From: Caldifarciminota bacterium SM23_42
GTDB taxonomy: Bacteria; Hydrothermota; Tepidihabitantia; SM23-42
Direction: 5' to 3'
NCBI GenBank assembly: GCA_001303785.1
Contig: LJUJ01000010.1
Coordinates: 1-64,000 of the forward strand
Length of the DNA: 64,000 nucleotides
Shown here: positions 26,295-35,084 of the stretch, piece by piece
How the letters are laid out: each line of letters opens with the position of its first letter
How positions within the stretch are numbered: position 1 is the stretch's first letter
Notes under the pieces: generated by a model
Databases searched by the model: none
What the model saw: only the letters and a program-made list of their open reading frames with translations
Told to the model about the DNA's origin: nothing
Position numbers and translations under genes: made by a program

Positions 26295-27713
26295 TTATTG
26301 CACCTTTACTACTTTCCCAACAATTGCACCCTGGGTTTCAATAAAGTAAATCCCGGGTGTAAGATGATTGCGGTTGACGATTCTACCCGTAATGTCGTAA
26401 ATTCTGTACTGCTCTTTTCCTGGAAATCCCAATTGACCACTGATGATTTCAGTGTAGAACTCGGATTTGTTAACATCACCATGGCTATTTTCTGTAACTC
26501 CGACATCGGGTTCAGTTTTGATTAGCCAGAAATCGTTAGCCCCGCTGCCGAATGAAGTGGTATGACCGCCAATGATGTACCCGCCGTCGGCATTCACGTA
26601 GAGCGCGAGTGCTGCATCGTGGTTTGCCCCGCCGTAGCGTTGTGTCCAAACCGTGTCACCGAACGAGTTTGTACGCAATAGCCAAACGTCTTCGTAGCCT
26701 TGGCCGGCAATTATGTATCCATTATCTGGCGTCTGGTATACGTCGAACCCGAAATCCTGGTAGACCCCACCATAGACTTTTGTCCAGAGTGTGTCACCTG
26801 CAGAATCTGTTTTGAGTAGCCATACATCACCGGCATTCCACGGAGGAGTACCGTTGATGTATCCGGCGACGACATATCCATTATCAGTTGTTACATCTAC
26901 TCCGTACCCCACATCGTCTAGACTACCACCGTAGGTTTTGGTCCACACCGTGTCACCGTCGGCTTCGATTTTCACAAGCCAGATATCCTTACCGCCCATA
27001 CCAAAAGAACTCGTAGTCCCAGTAATAATATAGCCGCCATCCGATGTTGGGTGAATCGATATGCCGTAATCTTCGCCGGTCGCGCCGTATTCCTTTGTCC
27101 AAATTGTATCAAGCGTTGCATCGGTTTTCAGGATCCACAGGTCGCCTTTGATCCAGCCAGAAGGGCCATCCTTGTAGCCGACAAAAATGTATCCGCTGTC
27201 AGATGCTTCACAGAAGGCATATGCAACATCTTGCATGGGCGTAGCATAAACGGCGGTGTGCTCGGCAATGCCGTCCGCATCAGTTTTTATGAGGTATACG
27301 TTTTTGCCACCGCCACCAAATGTCTCGGTGTACGCGGCGATTACGTAACCGCTATCCGACGTCTGGCGTACGAAATGGGCGCCGTCCATTGACGCGCCCC
27401 CAAACGTTCTGGTCCATACGGTATCACCATTCGCGTCGACCTTGATGAGATAGGCGTCTTGCAGACCGGCCCCGTAAGAGAAAGTGTAGCCGGTGGCGAC
27501 GTAACCGCCGTCGAACGTTTCGCATACTGAATATGCTACATCAACATCGACCCCGCCATAGGTGCGTGACCAGAGGGTGTCGGGAGGGTTTCCATGGAGC
27601 AGGAATTGAGAAGTGGGAAGTAAGAAGCAAAGCAACAAAAGGGGCACGAAGCGTAGTATGAGCTCCGTAGTACGAGCTCTGTAGTGCGTAGTAAGGTAAA
27701 TCATGTAACGCAT
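26295..27713 (-). CDS. Exported TYGG-repeat propeller with sorting tail
   Basis: 472 aa. The start ATG 27713 has AAGGAG 6 nt upstream. The N-terminus is unusually long and basic before the signal (THYRARTTELILRF, then LLLLCFLLP), because a tandem repeat of about 15 bp lies in this part of the gene. Eight repeats of about 50 residues follow: GDTVWTKTYGG, DNGYVVAGY, DIWLVKIEADG, a Kelch/WD-like propeller common in exported proteins. The tail has IYDITGR, GIYFIETQG and ends VGKVVKVQ. Probably surface displayed. 13 bp downstream of the next FG-GAP gene. Confidence 0.87.
   Translation of the reverse strand: MRYMIYLTTHYRARTTELILRFVPLLLLCFLLPTSQFLLHGNPPDTLWSRTYGGVDVDVAYSVCETFDGGYVATGYTFSYGAGLQDAYLIKVDANGDTVWTRTFGGASMDGAHFVRQTSDSGYVIAAYTETFGGGGKNVYLIKTDADGIAEHTAVYATPMQDVAYAFCEASDSGYIFVGYKDGPSGWIKGDLWILKTDATLDTIWTKEYGATGEDYGISIHPTSDGGYIITGTTSSFGMGGKDIWLVKIEADGDTVWTKTYGGSLDDVGYGVDVTTDNGYVVAGYINGTPPWNAGDVWLLKTDSAGDTLWTKVYGGVYQDFGFDVYQTPDNGYIIAGQGYEDVWLLRTNSFGDTVWTQRYGGANHDAALALYVNADGGYIIGGHTTSFGSGANDFWLIKTEPDVGVTENSHGDVNKSEFYTEIISGQLGFPGKEQYRIYDITGRIVNRNHLTPGIYFIETQGAIVGKVVKVQ
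27645..27700. repeat. Tandem 14-15 bp repeat within signal-peptide coding region
   Basis: CGTAGTATGAGCTC, CGTAGTACGAGCTC, TGTAGTGCGTAG lie in direct succession. Similar GTAGTGCG/ACGCTACA units appear in non-coding arrays at 20866 and 52855. Confidence 0.6.
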
Positions 27714-27726
27714 CGATGTCTCCTTA

Positions 27727-29058
27727 TCATTGTACTTTGACTATCTTCTGGATTATTTCATCAGTGGTTTTCAGAAAATAGACGCCGGGCGAGGGATTGA
27801 TTGACTTAATTTCTCGACCCGCGATATCGTAAAGCTGAAAGCTCTGAGCACCGGGAAATCGTAAGGGGCCGTGTACTATTGTTGGGGTGATACTCTGAAT
27901 CGGCATCGTGTTGTTATCATCTTCTTCAACCCCGACCAGGTCACTTTCGTACCAGTATATGGTATTCGTGTTGGTTGCCGCTGCGACGACGTCAACGTCA
28001 CCGTCGCCATCGATATCCTCTGCATATACCGGCCATGCACCATCGCAATTTCCATCGATTACGTGTTCGGTCCAGGATATTGGTATGCTGCCGTCGTTGC
28101 TCCACCATGCAACGTCGTCGAGTATGTCTGAGGTGCCCAGGACATCGATGTGACCATCATTATTGATATCCCTGCAAAAAACACCGAGCGCGCCGTAAAA
28201 CGATCCGTCAATGGTTTGCTGTGTCCAATTAATCGGGCTGCCTCCGTCGTTGCGCCACCATGTTATATCATTCGCATTATAAGCGGCGGCAGCGACATCG
28301 GTATCACCATCGGTGTCAATATCGCAGGCACAGACCATATGTGCTCCGACAAAGTTCTGGTTGATCGGATACTCGGTCCATGTCGAGTCTCCATTGTTAC
28401 GCCACCAAGTAACAGCATTGGCTAGCAAGGCAGCGCCCACTACGTCAATCAGGCTGTCACCGTCGAAGTCGGCTGCCCTGATCGAACGGGCACCGTCGAA
28501 GTTGTCGTCGATCGTGTGTCGTGTCCAGCCTATCGGGACCAGACCATCGTTTTCGAACCATGCGATCTCATCAATGGCTGCGGCGGCACCCAATACGTCT
28601 ATATCTTCGTCACCATCCATATCAGCGGCAGATATTTCGTGGGCATTGGAAAAACCGGTCGCTATGGTGTATTTTGTCCATTGGATGGGGTCGCCGCCGC
28701 CGTTTTCCCACCAAGCCAATTCATTACCGTGCCAGGCACTCGACAGCACGTCGATATCGCCATCACCATCGATGTCTTCGGCAGAGACAAAACATGCGCC
28801 GAGGAAACTCATCTGTACTAATTCATATGTCCAGGATATGGGGTCGCCGCCGTCATTTAACCAGGAACAAACACGACTAGCATCAAATCCCGTACCCAGG
28901 ACATCGACATTATCGTCTCCATTAATGTCTTGGGCATGCACGGAACAGGCACCGCTCAGGTTGCCAGTGATGGTGTGCCGGGTCCAGCCTATTTGGGCGA
29001 GTAACATAGTTGGTACAAAAACCGTTATAAGCATGAAACCCACGAGTGTTCTTTTCAT
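27727..29058 (-). CDS. Exported FG-GAP/VCBS-repeat protein
   Basis: 443 aa from ATG 29058, where GGGAG precedes and a signal peptide (MKRTLVGFMLITVFVP...LLAQ) begins; the open frame extends further upstream but without either. About eight repeats of 45 residues with calcium-binding loops (DIDGDGDIDVLSSA, DMDGDEDIDVLGAA) and WWxNDG / WTRHTI segments, typical of FG-GAP/VCBS propellers. The tail carries LYDIAGR, PGVYFLKT and ends KIVKVQ. Member of the exported-protein operon. Confidence 0.87.
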   Translation of the reverse strand: MKRTLVGFMLITVFVPTMLLAQIGWTRHTITGNLSGACSVHAQDINGDDNVDVLGTGFDASRVCSWLNDGGDPISWTYELVQMSFLGACFVSAEDIDGDGDIDVLSSAWHGNELAWWENGGGDPIQWTKYTIATGFSNAHEISAADMDGDEDIDVLGAAAAIDEIAWFENDGLVPIGWTRHTIDDNFDGARSIRAADFDGDSLIDVVGAALLANAVTWWRNNGDSTWTEYPINQNFVGAHMVCACDIDTDGDTDVAAAAYNANDITWWRNDGGSPINWTQQTIDGSFYGALGVFCRDINNDGHIDVLGTSDILDDVAWWSNDGSIPISWTEHVIDGNCDGAWPVYAEDIDGDGDVDVVAAATNTNTIYWYESDLVGVEEDDNNTMPIQSITPTIVHGPLRFPGAQSFQLYDIAGREIKSINPSPGVYFLKTTDEIIQKIVKVQ

Positions 29059-29078
29059 GATTCTTCTCCCTGTTTTGT

Positions 29079-30350
29079 TTATCTGGCTTTCACCACTTTT
29101 CTTAAGTCTTCTTCGATTTTGACAAAATAGATACCAGGTTTGAGATTCACTGGAGAAACGGTCCGGCCTGCAATATCGTATACATAGCACTGTTTTCCTG
29201 AGGGGAGTCTGAGGTGTCCGTTGATGACGGTCGGACCAAAGTCAAAATGATTCACTGATGCATTACCACCTTCGTCGACACCGACGAAGTCGCTCTCCCA
29301 CCAGGCGATTTCATCAATCTGAAGCGCCGAACCTAATACATCCTTGTCACTATCACCATCAACGTCGATTGCAAAAACCGAATGGGCATAGTTGAATGTA
29401 TTCGTTATTACACCGCTAGCACTACCCCAGTGGGCAATCGAGTTGGCATACCACGCAGCGCCCAGTATTTCCATACTACCATCATTGTCCAGGTCTGCGG
29501 CATGAACAGCACCGGCGCCTGCAAAGCTGTTGGTCACGGTGTGCTGTGTGAAGCTCTCGTTACCATCATTCTCCCACCAAGCTATCGTATTTGCATTGTA
29601 AGCAGCGCCGATGACATCAGTATCGTTGTCATTATCGAGGTCAGCAGCGTATACTGCAGTGGCGCCATTGAAGTTGCCGTTGATGACGTGCAGGCCGAAA
29701 TTTTCATTACCGTCATTTTCCCACCAGGCGATGTCGTCACCAATGCCGGCGGCGCCCAGGACATCAACGTCGCCATCACTGTCCACATCGGTGGCAAACA
29801 CCGAACTCGCATCTTGAAAGATATCAATAATGATGTGCTGTGTGAAGACCTGGTTCCCGTCGTTTTCCCACCAGGCGATGGTGTTTGCCGTCCGCGCCGC
29901 GCCGAGCACATCGACATCACCGTCTTGATCGAGGTCGGTGGCATAAACAGAGTAGGCACCGCCAAAAGTGCTGGAAATTATGTGCTGTGAGAATCCGCTC
30001 GCCGTGTTTTCCCACCATGCGATTGTATTCGCGTGGTATGCGGCACCGAGCACATCGCCATCACCATCGTCGTCTAAATCAACGGCATACACACAAGCAG
30101 CGCCAGTAAAGGAATTCGATAATGTGTGCTCAGTGAAATTTTCATTGCCGTCGTTCTCCCACCAGGCTATCGCGTTGGCTTCCCATGCCGCGCCGACAAC
30201 GTCGATGTCGGTGTCAGTATCAAAATCGGCGGCGTGTGCCCAGAGTGCGCCGTCGAAGTCATCGGTAATGGTGTGTTTGGTCCAGTTAATTTGCCCGAAG
30301 GCGGGTGTGACCAGGAAAAGGAATAATGGTATACATATGATTCGATTCAT
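29079..30350 (-). CDS. Exported FG-GAP/VCBS-repeat protein
   Basis: 423 aa, ATG with GAGGAG upstream. Signal peptide ending AFGQ, then INWTKHTITDDFDGALWAHA, the same opening as its neighbours. Repeats have the form DLDNDNDTDVIGAAYNANTI, AWWENDGNESFTQHTV, with D-x-D-x-D metal loops. Tail: VYDIAGR, PGIYFVKIEED, ends RKVVKAR. Closely related to the genes at 27727, 33778 and 35085, indicating local duplication. Gap of 20 bp to the next gene. Confidence 0.88.
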   Translation of the reverse strand: MNRIICIPLFLFLVTPAFGQINWTKHTITDDFDGALWAHAADFDTDTDIDVVGAAWEANAIAWWENDGNENFTEHTLSNSFTGAACVYAVDLDDDGDGDVLGAAYHANTIAWWENTASGFSQHIISSTFGGAYSVYATDLDQDGDVDVLGAARTANTIAWWENDGNQVFTQHIIIDIFQDASSVFATDVDSDGDVDVLGAAGIGDDIAWWENDGNENFGLHVINGNFNGATAVYAADLDNDNDTDVIGAAYNANTIAWWENDGNESFTQHTVTNSFAGAGAVHAADLDNDGSMEILGAAWYANSIAHWGSASGVITNTFNYAHSVFAIDVDGDSDKDVLGSALQIDEIAWWESDFVGVDEGGNASVNHFDFGPTVINGHLRLPSGKQCYVYDIAGRTVSPVNLKPGIYFVKIEEDLRKVVKAR

Positions 30351-30364
30351 CCTATCTCCTCTCG

Positions 30365-31933
30365 CTATTTTATCTTAACGATTTTTCGTGATACTCGATT
30401 TCCTAACTTTATGAAATATATGCCAGGTTCGATATGCTCAGCTCGCACTTCCCGGCCAGATATGTCATAGATCTTGTACTCCGTGCTTCTTGGCAGAGAT
30501 GATCCACCTGTGATGATCGTAGGCCCGCAATAGCTATCTTGCGGGAGGTGTGTTTCGTCCTCGGATATTGCTGTGATGTGTTGATTATCGAAAAGCATTG
30601 CCCTGGAACCGGTCACCGCAAGGTCGAGATCTTGTGAATACGTGTAGTTCACTGTGAGCGTGTCATCAGTAGCCGGTGCCGTAGCGAGTGATATCCAACC
30701 CTGTGAAAAATCGTGACAGTATTCTTGTAACGCCACGGGTGTTCCGTTGATGTATAGCGACGATATTTCGTGAACGGGTTTCCTTTCTAAATAGAAGATT
30801 CTTTTGTCGCCATCACCGAGAAATGCTTCAGACGTGACGACTAATCCGTCTTCGTCAAAATCACCCCAGGCGATCTGCTGAAGCCAGCCGCCACCAGTGT
30901 ATGACCAGACGTATGAATCACTGAGCACGCCACCGTTGTTTTCAAAAATGCCTACCGGCGCATACCAGGCACCGCCTGCCAGGTCAAAATCGCCGTCGTC
31001 ATCGACATCGGCCCACGCCACACACGAAGGCTGGGTATAGTTTGAACAGGACCAGAAAGGTACGGTATCGAGGTGACCGCCCAGATTTTCAAAAAGAAAG
31101 AAATCCTCTGCGATACCGGCGACGGCAAGGTCCAGATCACCATCACCGTCAACGTCGCCAAAATCCATCTGGCGAGCGCCGATGATGGCATGGGTTTGCC
31201 AGGAGGGCGTGGTCTCGAGGATTCCCGCGTCATTGTAGAATATAGATACGTAGGCATTACGTCCACCGAGTGCAAAGTCATGATCTCCATCGAAGTCAAT
31301 ATCGACAAAGAAAGCCTCGACACCGTAATAAGAGCTGTCACTTTGCCAGTAGGGTAAGGTGTCGATTACACCGTCGTTGTTGCGATATATCACCGCCTTC
31401 TGCAAATGGCCGGTAAGGTAATCCCCCTGAGCAAACGCGATGTCATGATCGCCATCACCATCCGGGTCACCTACAGCACATGAAAATGAATTTCCTGGCT
31501 GCGAATACCACGTGGGCGATGGTGAAAGCCCGCCATCGTTTTGATAGATAACGTGCGGTAGTGGGGGGCACCCGGTTGGTGTGTAGCCGAGGTTGGCGAC
31601 AACAAGGTCCAGATCGCCGTCGTGATCGAGATCGACTATTGCGATATTATCCGAAGGTTCCTGATCGGCGCTTACCCATCCAGGGGATGTCGGGATCATG
31701 CTACCGTTATTGAAATACACGTGATTCGGCACGAATGCCGCGTCGCAACCGTTGGTTATCACCAGGTCATGCCATCCATTGCCATCTATATCGCCCCAGC
31801 CTACCCCGGTCGGTATATTGCCGTAATCTGCCTGCCACATGGGACTCGATGGCATGCTCACGTCGGCGACGACGAACGTGATGATTGATGACAGCACGAC
31901 GATAATGCGCGCTCTATTGATACGCAGCTTCAT
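30365..31933 (-). CDS. Exported FG-GAP-repeat protein
   Basis: 522 aa. ATG directly follows the upstream stop (TAAATG), with CGGAGG 9 nt before. Signal peptide to about residue 24. Repeats carry longer metal loops (VDIDFDGDHDFALGGRN, GDVDGDGDLDLAVAG, WGDIDGNGWHDLVIT). A non-repeat segment of about 70 residues (SSLYINGTPVALQEYCHDF, WISLATAPATDD) precedes the tail, which has IYDISGR, PGIYFIKLGN and ends KIVKIK. More divergent than the other FG-GAP proteins here. Confidence 0.87.
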   Translation of the reverse strand: MKLRINRARIIVVLSSIITFVVADVSMPSSPMWQADYGNIPTGVGWGDIDGNGWHDLVITNGCDAAFVPNHVYFNNGSMIPTSPGWVSADQEPSDNIAIVDLDHDGDLDLVVANLGYTPTGCPPLPHVIYQNDGGLSPSPTWYSQPGNSFSCAVGDPDGDGDHDIAFAQGDYLTGHLQKAVIYRNNDGVIDTLPYWQSDSSYYGVEAFFVDIDFDGDHDFALGGRNAYVSIFYNDAGILETTPSWQTHAIIGARQMDFGDVDGDGDLDLAVAGIAEDFFLFENLGGHLDTVPFWSCSNYTQPSCVAWADVDDDGDFDLAGGAWYAPVGIFENNGGVLSDSYVWSYTGGGWLQQIAWGDFDEDGLVVTSEAFLGDGDKRIFYLERKPVHEISSLYINGTPVALQEYCHDFSQGWISLATAPATDDTLTVNYTYSQDLDLAVTGSRAMLFDNQHITAISEDETHLPQDSYCGPTIITGGSSLPRSTEYKIYDISGREVRAEHIEPGIYFIKLGNRVSRKIVKIK

Positions 31934-33763
31934 TTATTTTCCTCCGTTGTTGATAAAGATTATGCTCTTCCTTTCGACAGAATGGTCATCTTCCAATTGG
32001 CATAAATAGATGCCACTCTTGATATGTCTGCCCTGGTTATCACGACCATCCCAACTTATCGATGATGCATGACTCAAGATGCATGATTCAAGATTAAAGG
32101 ATTTTACCAGTCGACCGAGCACATCGAATATTCGGAGTTGGATTTCACCCGGAACCGGATGATGAAATGAAATTTCTGTTTTTTCACTGAAAGGATTGGG
32201 GCAGCTGTGCAATACCATTCCCCTGCTTGCCGGATGCTTTTCAGTCTCTGAGATACCAGTGGTACCGATGAACACCGTGTCCCGTTTTGAGTGGTCGACA
32301 TTGGCTTTGATTATAACTGTATCATGTTGGTACACGCCTACACAGTTGTGCAGATCATTACTCGTCGTATCGATATATGCAGTGCCGTGATACATGCCTG
32401 TTGCGGTGTCGGTTTCGATGAGTGCTACGCCAATACCGTACGTATCTTTGTTGCTACATATGATCACCAGCGCTGGATCTACAAAAGCGTTGTTCCAGTT
32501 TGTTCCCTGTAATTCAATGAAAAGCGTATCGCCATAGGATAAGACGCCGGTCTGGGGTGTGGTATACGTGCTGTCCGACATGACGGCCACCGAACTTACA
32601 GTCAAGGGTTCGCCGGGTGCATCGCTGTCAGGTGTGCTGAGGAAAGGAGTGAAATTGACCTGTCCGAATATCAATGAATCTATTGCTGAAGAGTCATTTG
32701 TCCACCAGAAGTTAGATGTCATGTCCAAGTTATAGGATGTATTATTTATGACTTCATATCCGCCTTGCTGATAAGAGTTGTAATAGATATTATTATGATT
32801 TGCGGTCATGGCGCCCGAAGTCTCAGTCAGATACAGCCCGTCCACATTATCAATAATGGCATTCATGTAGAGCTCGGCGGCTGAATTGCCAAGCGTTCTG
32901 GTGCCTCCACCGTATTGGCCAGCGTTCCTTGCTATTGTATTATTGTATATAACCGGTATGCAGGAGTAGCAGCAGGCAATGCCGGCGCCGTTTTGCATGC
33001 AAGTATTATCGATGATGACATTTGCGACTATCGCAGGAGACGAGGTCATATAGCAATCTATGCCGCCGCCCGTTTCCAGAGCGTGATTTTTTCTTACCAG
33101 GTTACGCTTGATGAGCGGGGCTGAATGGTCGTTGAATATTCCACCCCCATATCTCGCGGTGTTGTGCGCAACTGTGTTGCCTTCAATAATAGAGCCTGAG
33201 TAGTAGCAGTAAATACCACCGCCCATATAAGACAGCGCCGTGTTTTCGGTGATAAGGTTATCTATTATACTGCTGTTGTCGTAATCGCAATAGATGCCAC
33301 CACCACAGCCGACATAGCCGGTAGCGGCGTTGCCTTTGATTATGTTGTCGCTTATCTTCATGAATGAATTGTTGCAGTAGATACCGCCCGCGTCGAAGGC
33401 GCTGCCGCCGGTAATCGTAAACCCGTGGATGACGGTAGTGCTATCGAGTGCCTGACAATCAAACACTCGGTCGCTTGCGTTTGCGTCGATCGTGGTTGCC
33501 GATGGTCCCGATTGACTGATCAGGACAACACCATTCTGCATATTTATTGGAAATACTTCGCCGGATGCGGTATTGTAAGTTCCGGCCGCAACCATCACCG
33601 TGTCACCATAACCTGCCGAGTCTTCCACTGCCGTCTTTAGCGTGGGAATATCAGCAGGGACATGCCAGGTTATAGCCTGTAACACTGGGTTGATTCCCAG
33701 CGCGGAAAAAATACACATGGAGATAACAAGGCGTCGTTGGTTACCACGTTGCATGTCGTTCAT
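31934..33763 (-). CDS. Exported right-handed beta-helix protein
   Basis: 609 aa, ATG with GGAGGT upstream, signal peptide ending LQA. Opens with ITWHVPADIPTLKTAVEDSAGYGDTVMVAAGTYNT, the usual start of surface beta-helix proteins. Residues 95-330 are PbH1-type repeats (GGGIYCDYDNSSIIDNLIT, YGGGIFNDHSAPLIKRNLV). Then a beta-sandwich (SSVAVMSDSTYTTPQTGVL) and a FlgD-like tail (CPNPFSEKTEISF, IFDVLGRLV, SWDGRDNQGRH, KSGIYLCQL). This tail class differs from that of the flanking operon genes. No lyase active site recognised. Confidence 0.86.
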   Translation of the reverse strand: MNDMQRGNQRRLVISMCIFSALGINPVLQAITWHVPADIPTLKTAVEDSAGYGDTVMVAAGTYNTASGEVFPINMQNGVVLISQSGPSATTIDANASDRVFDCQALDSTTVIHGFTITGGSAFDAGGIYCNNSFMKISDNIIKGNAATGYVGCGGGIYCDYDNSSIIDNLITENTALSYMGGGIYCYYSGSIIEGNTVAHNTARYGGGIFNDHSAPLIKRNLVRKNHALETGGGIDCYMTSSPAIVANVIIDNTCMQNGAGIACCYSCIPVIYNNTIARNAGQYGGGTRTLGNSAAELYMNAIIDNVDGLYLTETSGAMTANHNNIYYNSYQQGGYEVINNTSYNLDMTSNFWWTNDSSAIDSLIFGQVNFTPFLSTPDSDAPGEPLTVSSVAVMSDSTYTTPQTGVLSYGDTLFIELQGTNWNNAFVDPALVIICSNKDTYGIGVALIETDTATGMYHGTAYIDTTSNDLHNCVGVYQHDTVIIKANVDHSKRDTVFIGTTGISETEKHPASRGMVLHSCPNPFSEKTEISFHHPVPGEIQLRIFDVLGRLVKSFNLESCILSHASSISWDGRDNQGRHIKSGIYLCQLEDDHSVERKSIIFINNGGK

Positions 33764-33777
33764 AATACCTCCACAGA

Positions 33778-35076
33778 CTATCTTATCTTCACAAACTTTC
33801 TCACGATCCGTGTATCGTACTCAATGAAATAGATTCCGGGCGTCAGGTGTTCTGATTCAACCTTCTTGCCTGTGATGTCATAAATGTTATATAATTTCTG
33901 CTTGGGTAGACTGAACGGACCGCTTATTATTGTCGGTAGGTACTGAATTTCTTTCACGATATTGGTATCATTTTCTTCCACCCCAATCAGCTGATTCTCC
34001 CACCAGGTAACCTTGTCGGCGCCCATTGCTGCTCCAACAACATCGCAGTCGCCGTCATCGTCTAGATCCTCTACGCAAACGTGATTTGCGCCCAGGAAAC
34101 CATCGACTATGGAGTACTGCGTGAAGGTCTGGTTTCCATCATTCTGGTACCACCTTATTGCATGACTCATTTTTGCCGCACCGACTATATCAACATAGCC
34201 GTCGGCATTGAGGTCTATTGCGCGAACGCTACGCGCCTGGTAGAAGTTGGGATCGATTATGTGTCTTGTGAAACTCTGATCTCCTGCATTCTCGAACCAA
34301 GCGATCTGCCCGGCACATGAAGCCGCCGCAATGTCGGTGTCGCCGTCGTTGTCAATGTCTTCGGCAGCCAGAAAATTAGGATATCCCCAACCAGCGCTGA
34401 CAATGTGTTCGGTGAAAGATTGGCTGCCATTGTTTTCGAACCACAGTATCATAGTGGAACCGGGGCCAGCTCCAATAACGTCAATATCGGTGTCTCCATC
34501 TATATCTACTGGGATAAGGCATGCAGCACCCTGCAGGTACGGTTTGATGGTGCGTTCGGTGAATGATTGATTCCCGTCATTCTCAAACCAAACCATCTTG
34601 CCTGCTTGGCAGGACGTGACGAGCAGATCCATGTCATTATCAAGGTCTAAATCAGTAGGAAACACATAATTCGGCGGCCCCCAGTTGGCAACAATGGTGT
34701 GATGGCTAGAGAAATTCTGATTCCCATCATTCTCCCACCATGCTAAGGTGTCGCAGAGGAAGCCAGCACATACTACATCTATGTCGGTATCGCCATCAAG
34801 ATCGACCCCGCAGATGCCCTTCGGTCCCAAGAAATTGTCACAAATTGTGTGTGCAGTGAAATTCTGACTGCCATCATTTTCCCACCAGGATACGCAATGG
34901 CCATCATAAGCGGAACCGAGTATATCGAAATCATCATCACCATCCAGGTCGATTGGTAATGCATACCATGCACCATTGAAGCTATCCGACACCATATGCT
35001 CTACCCAGTTCAGTTGAGCGGGCAGAGACACCGGTAAAAGTAAGCTTTGGATAAGCAGCCAAGGCAGGCTTTTTAT
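33778..35076 (-). CDS. Exported FG-GAP-repeat protein, apparent ATA start
   Basis: About 432 aa. AGGAGG overlaps the stop of the upstream gene and is followed 4 nt later by ATA (35076-35074), then KSLPWLLIQSLLLPVSLPAQ, a complete signal peptide if ATA is read as the start. No ATG, GTG or TTG occurs at a usable distance; the first upstream one (35208) would lie 120 bp inside the preceding gene. The body has eight FG-GAP repeats (DLDGDTDIDVVCAGF, AWWENDGNQNFSSH). Tail: IYDITGK, PGIYFIEYDT, ends KFVKIR. Probably an ATG to ATA change; expression may be reduced or lost. Confidence 0.8.
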   Translation of the reverse strand: MKSLPWLLIQSLLLPVSLPAQLNWVEHMVSDSFNGAWYALPIDLDGDDDFDILGSAYDGHCVSWWENDGSQNFTAHTICDNFLGPKGICGVDLDGDTDIDVVCAGFLCDTLAWWENDGNQNFSSHHTIVANWGPPNYVFPTDLDLDNDMDLLVTSCQAGKMVWFENDGNQSFTERTIKPYLQGAACLIPVDIDGDTDIDVIGAGPGSTMILWFENNGSQSFTEHIVSAGWGYPNFLAAEDIDNDGDTDIAAASCAGQIAWFENAGDQSFTRHIIDPNFYQARSVRAIDLNADGYVDIVGAAKMSHAIRWYQNDGNQTFTQYSIVDGFLGANHVCVEDLDDDGDCDVVGAAMGADKVTWWENQLIGVEENDTNIVKEIQYLPTIISGPFSLPKQKLYNIYDITGKKVESEHLTPGIYFIEYDTRIVRKFVKIR

Positions 35077-35084
35077 GATTCCTC

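Noticed and set aside
28313-29122. Open frame of 269 codons on the plus strand
   Set aside because: It lies antisense to the FG-GAP gene 27727-29058. Its serine- and proline-rich translation reflects the repeated DxDxD codons on the other strand, and it has no ribosome binding site.
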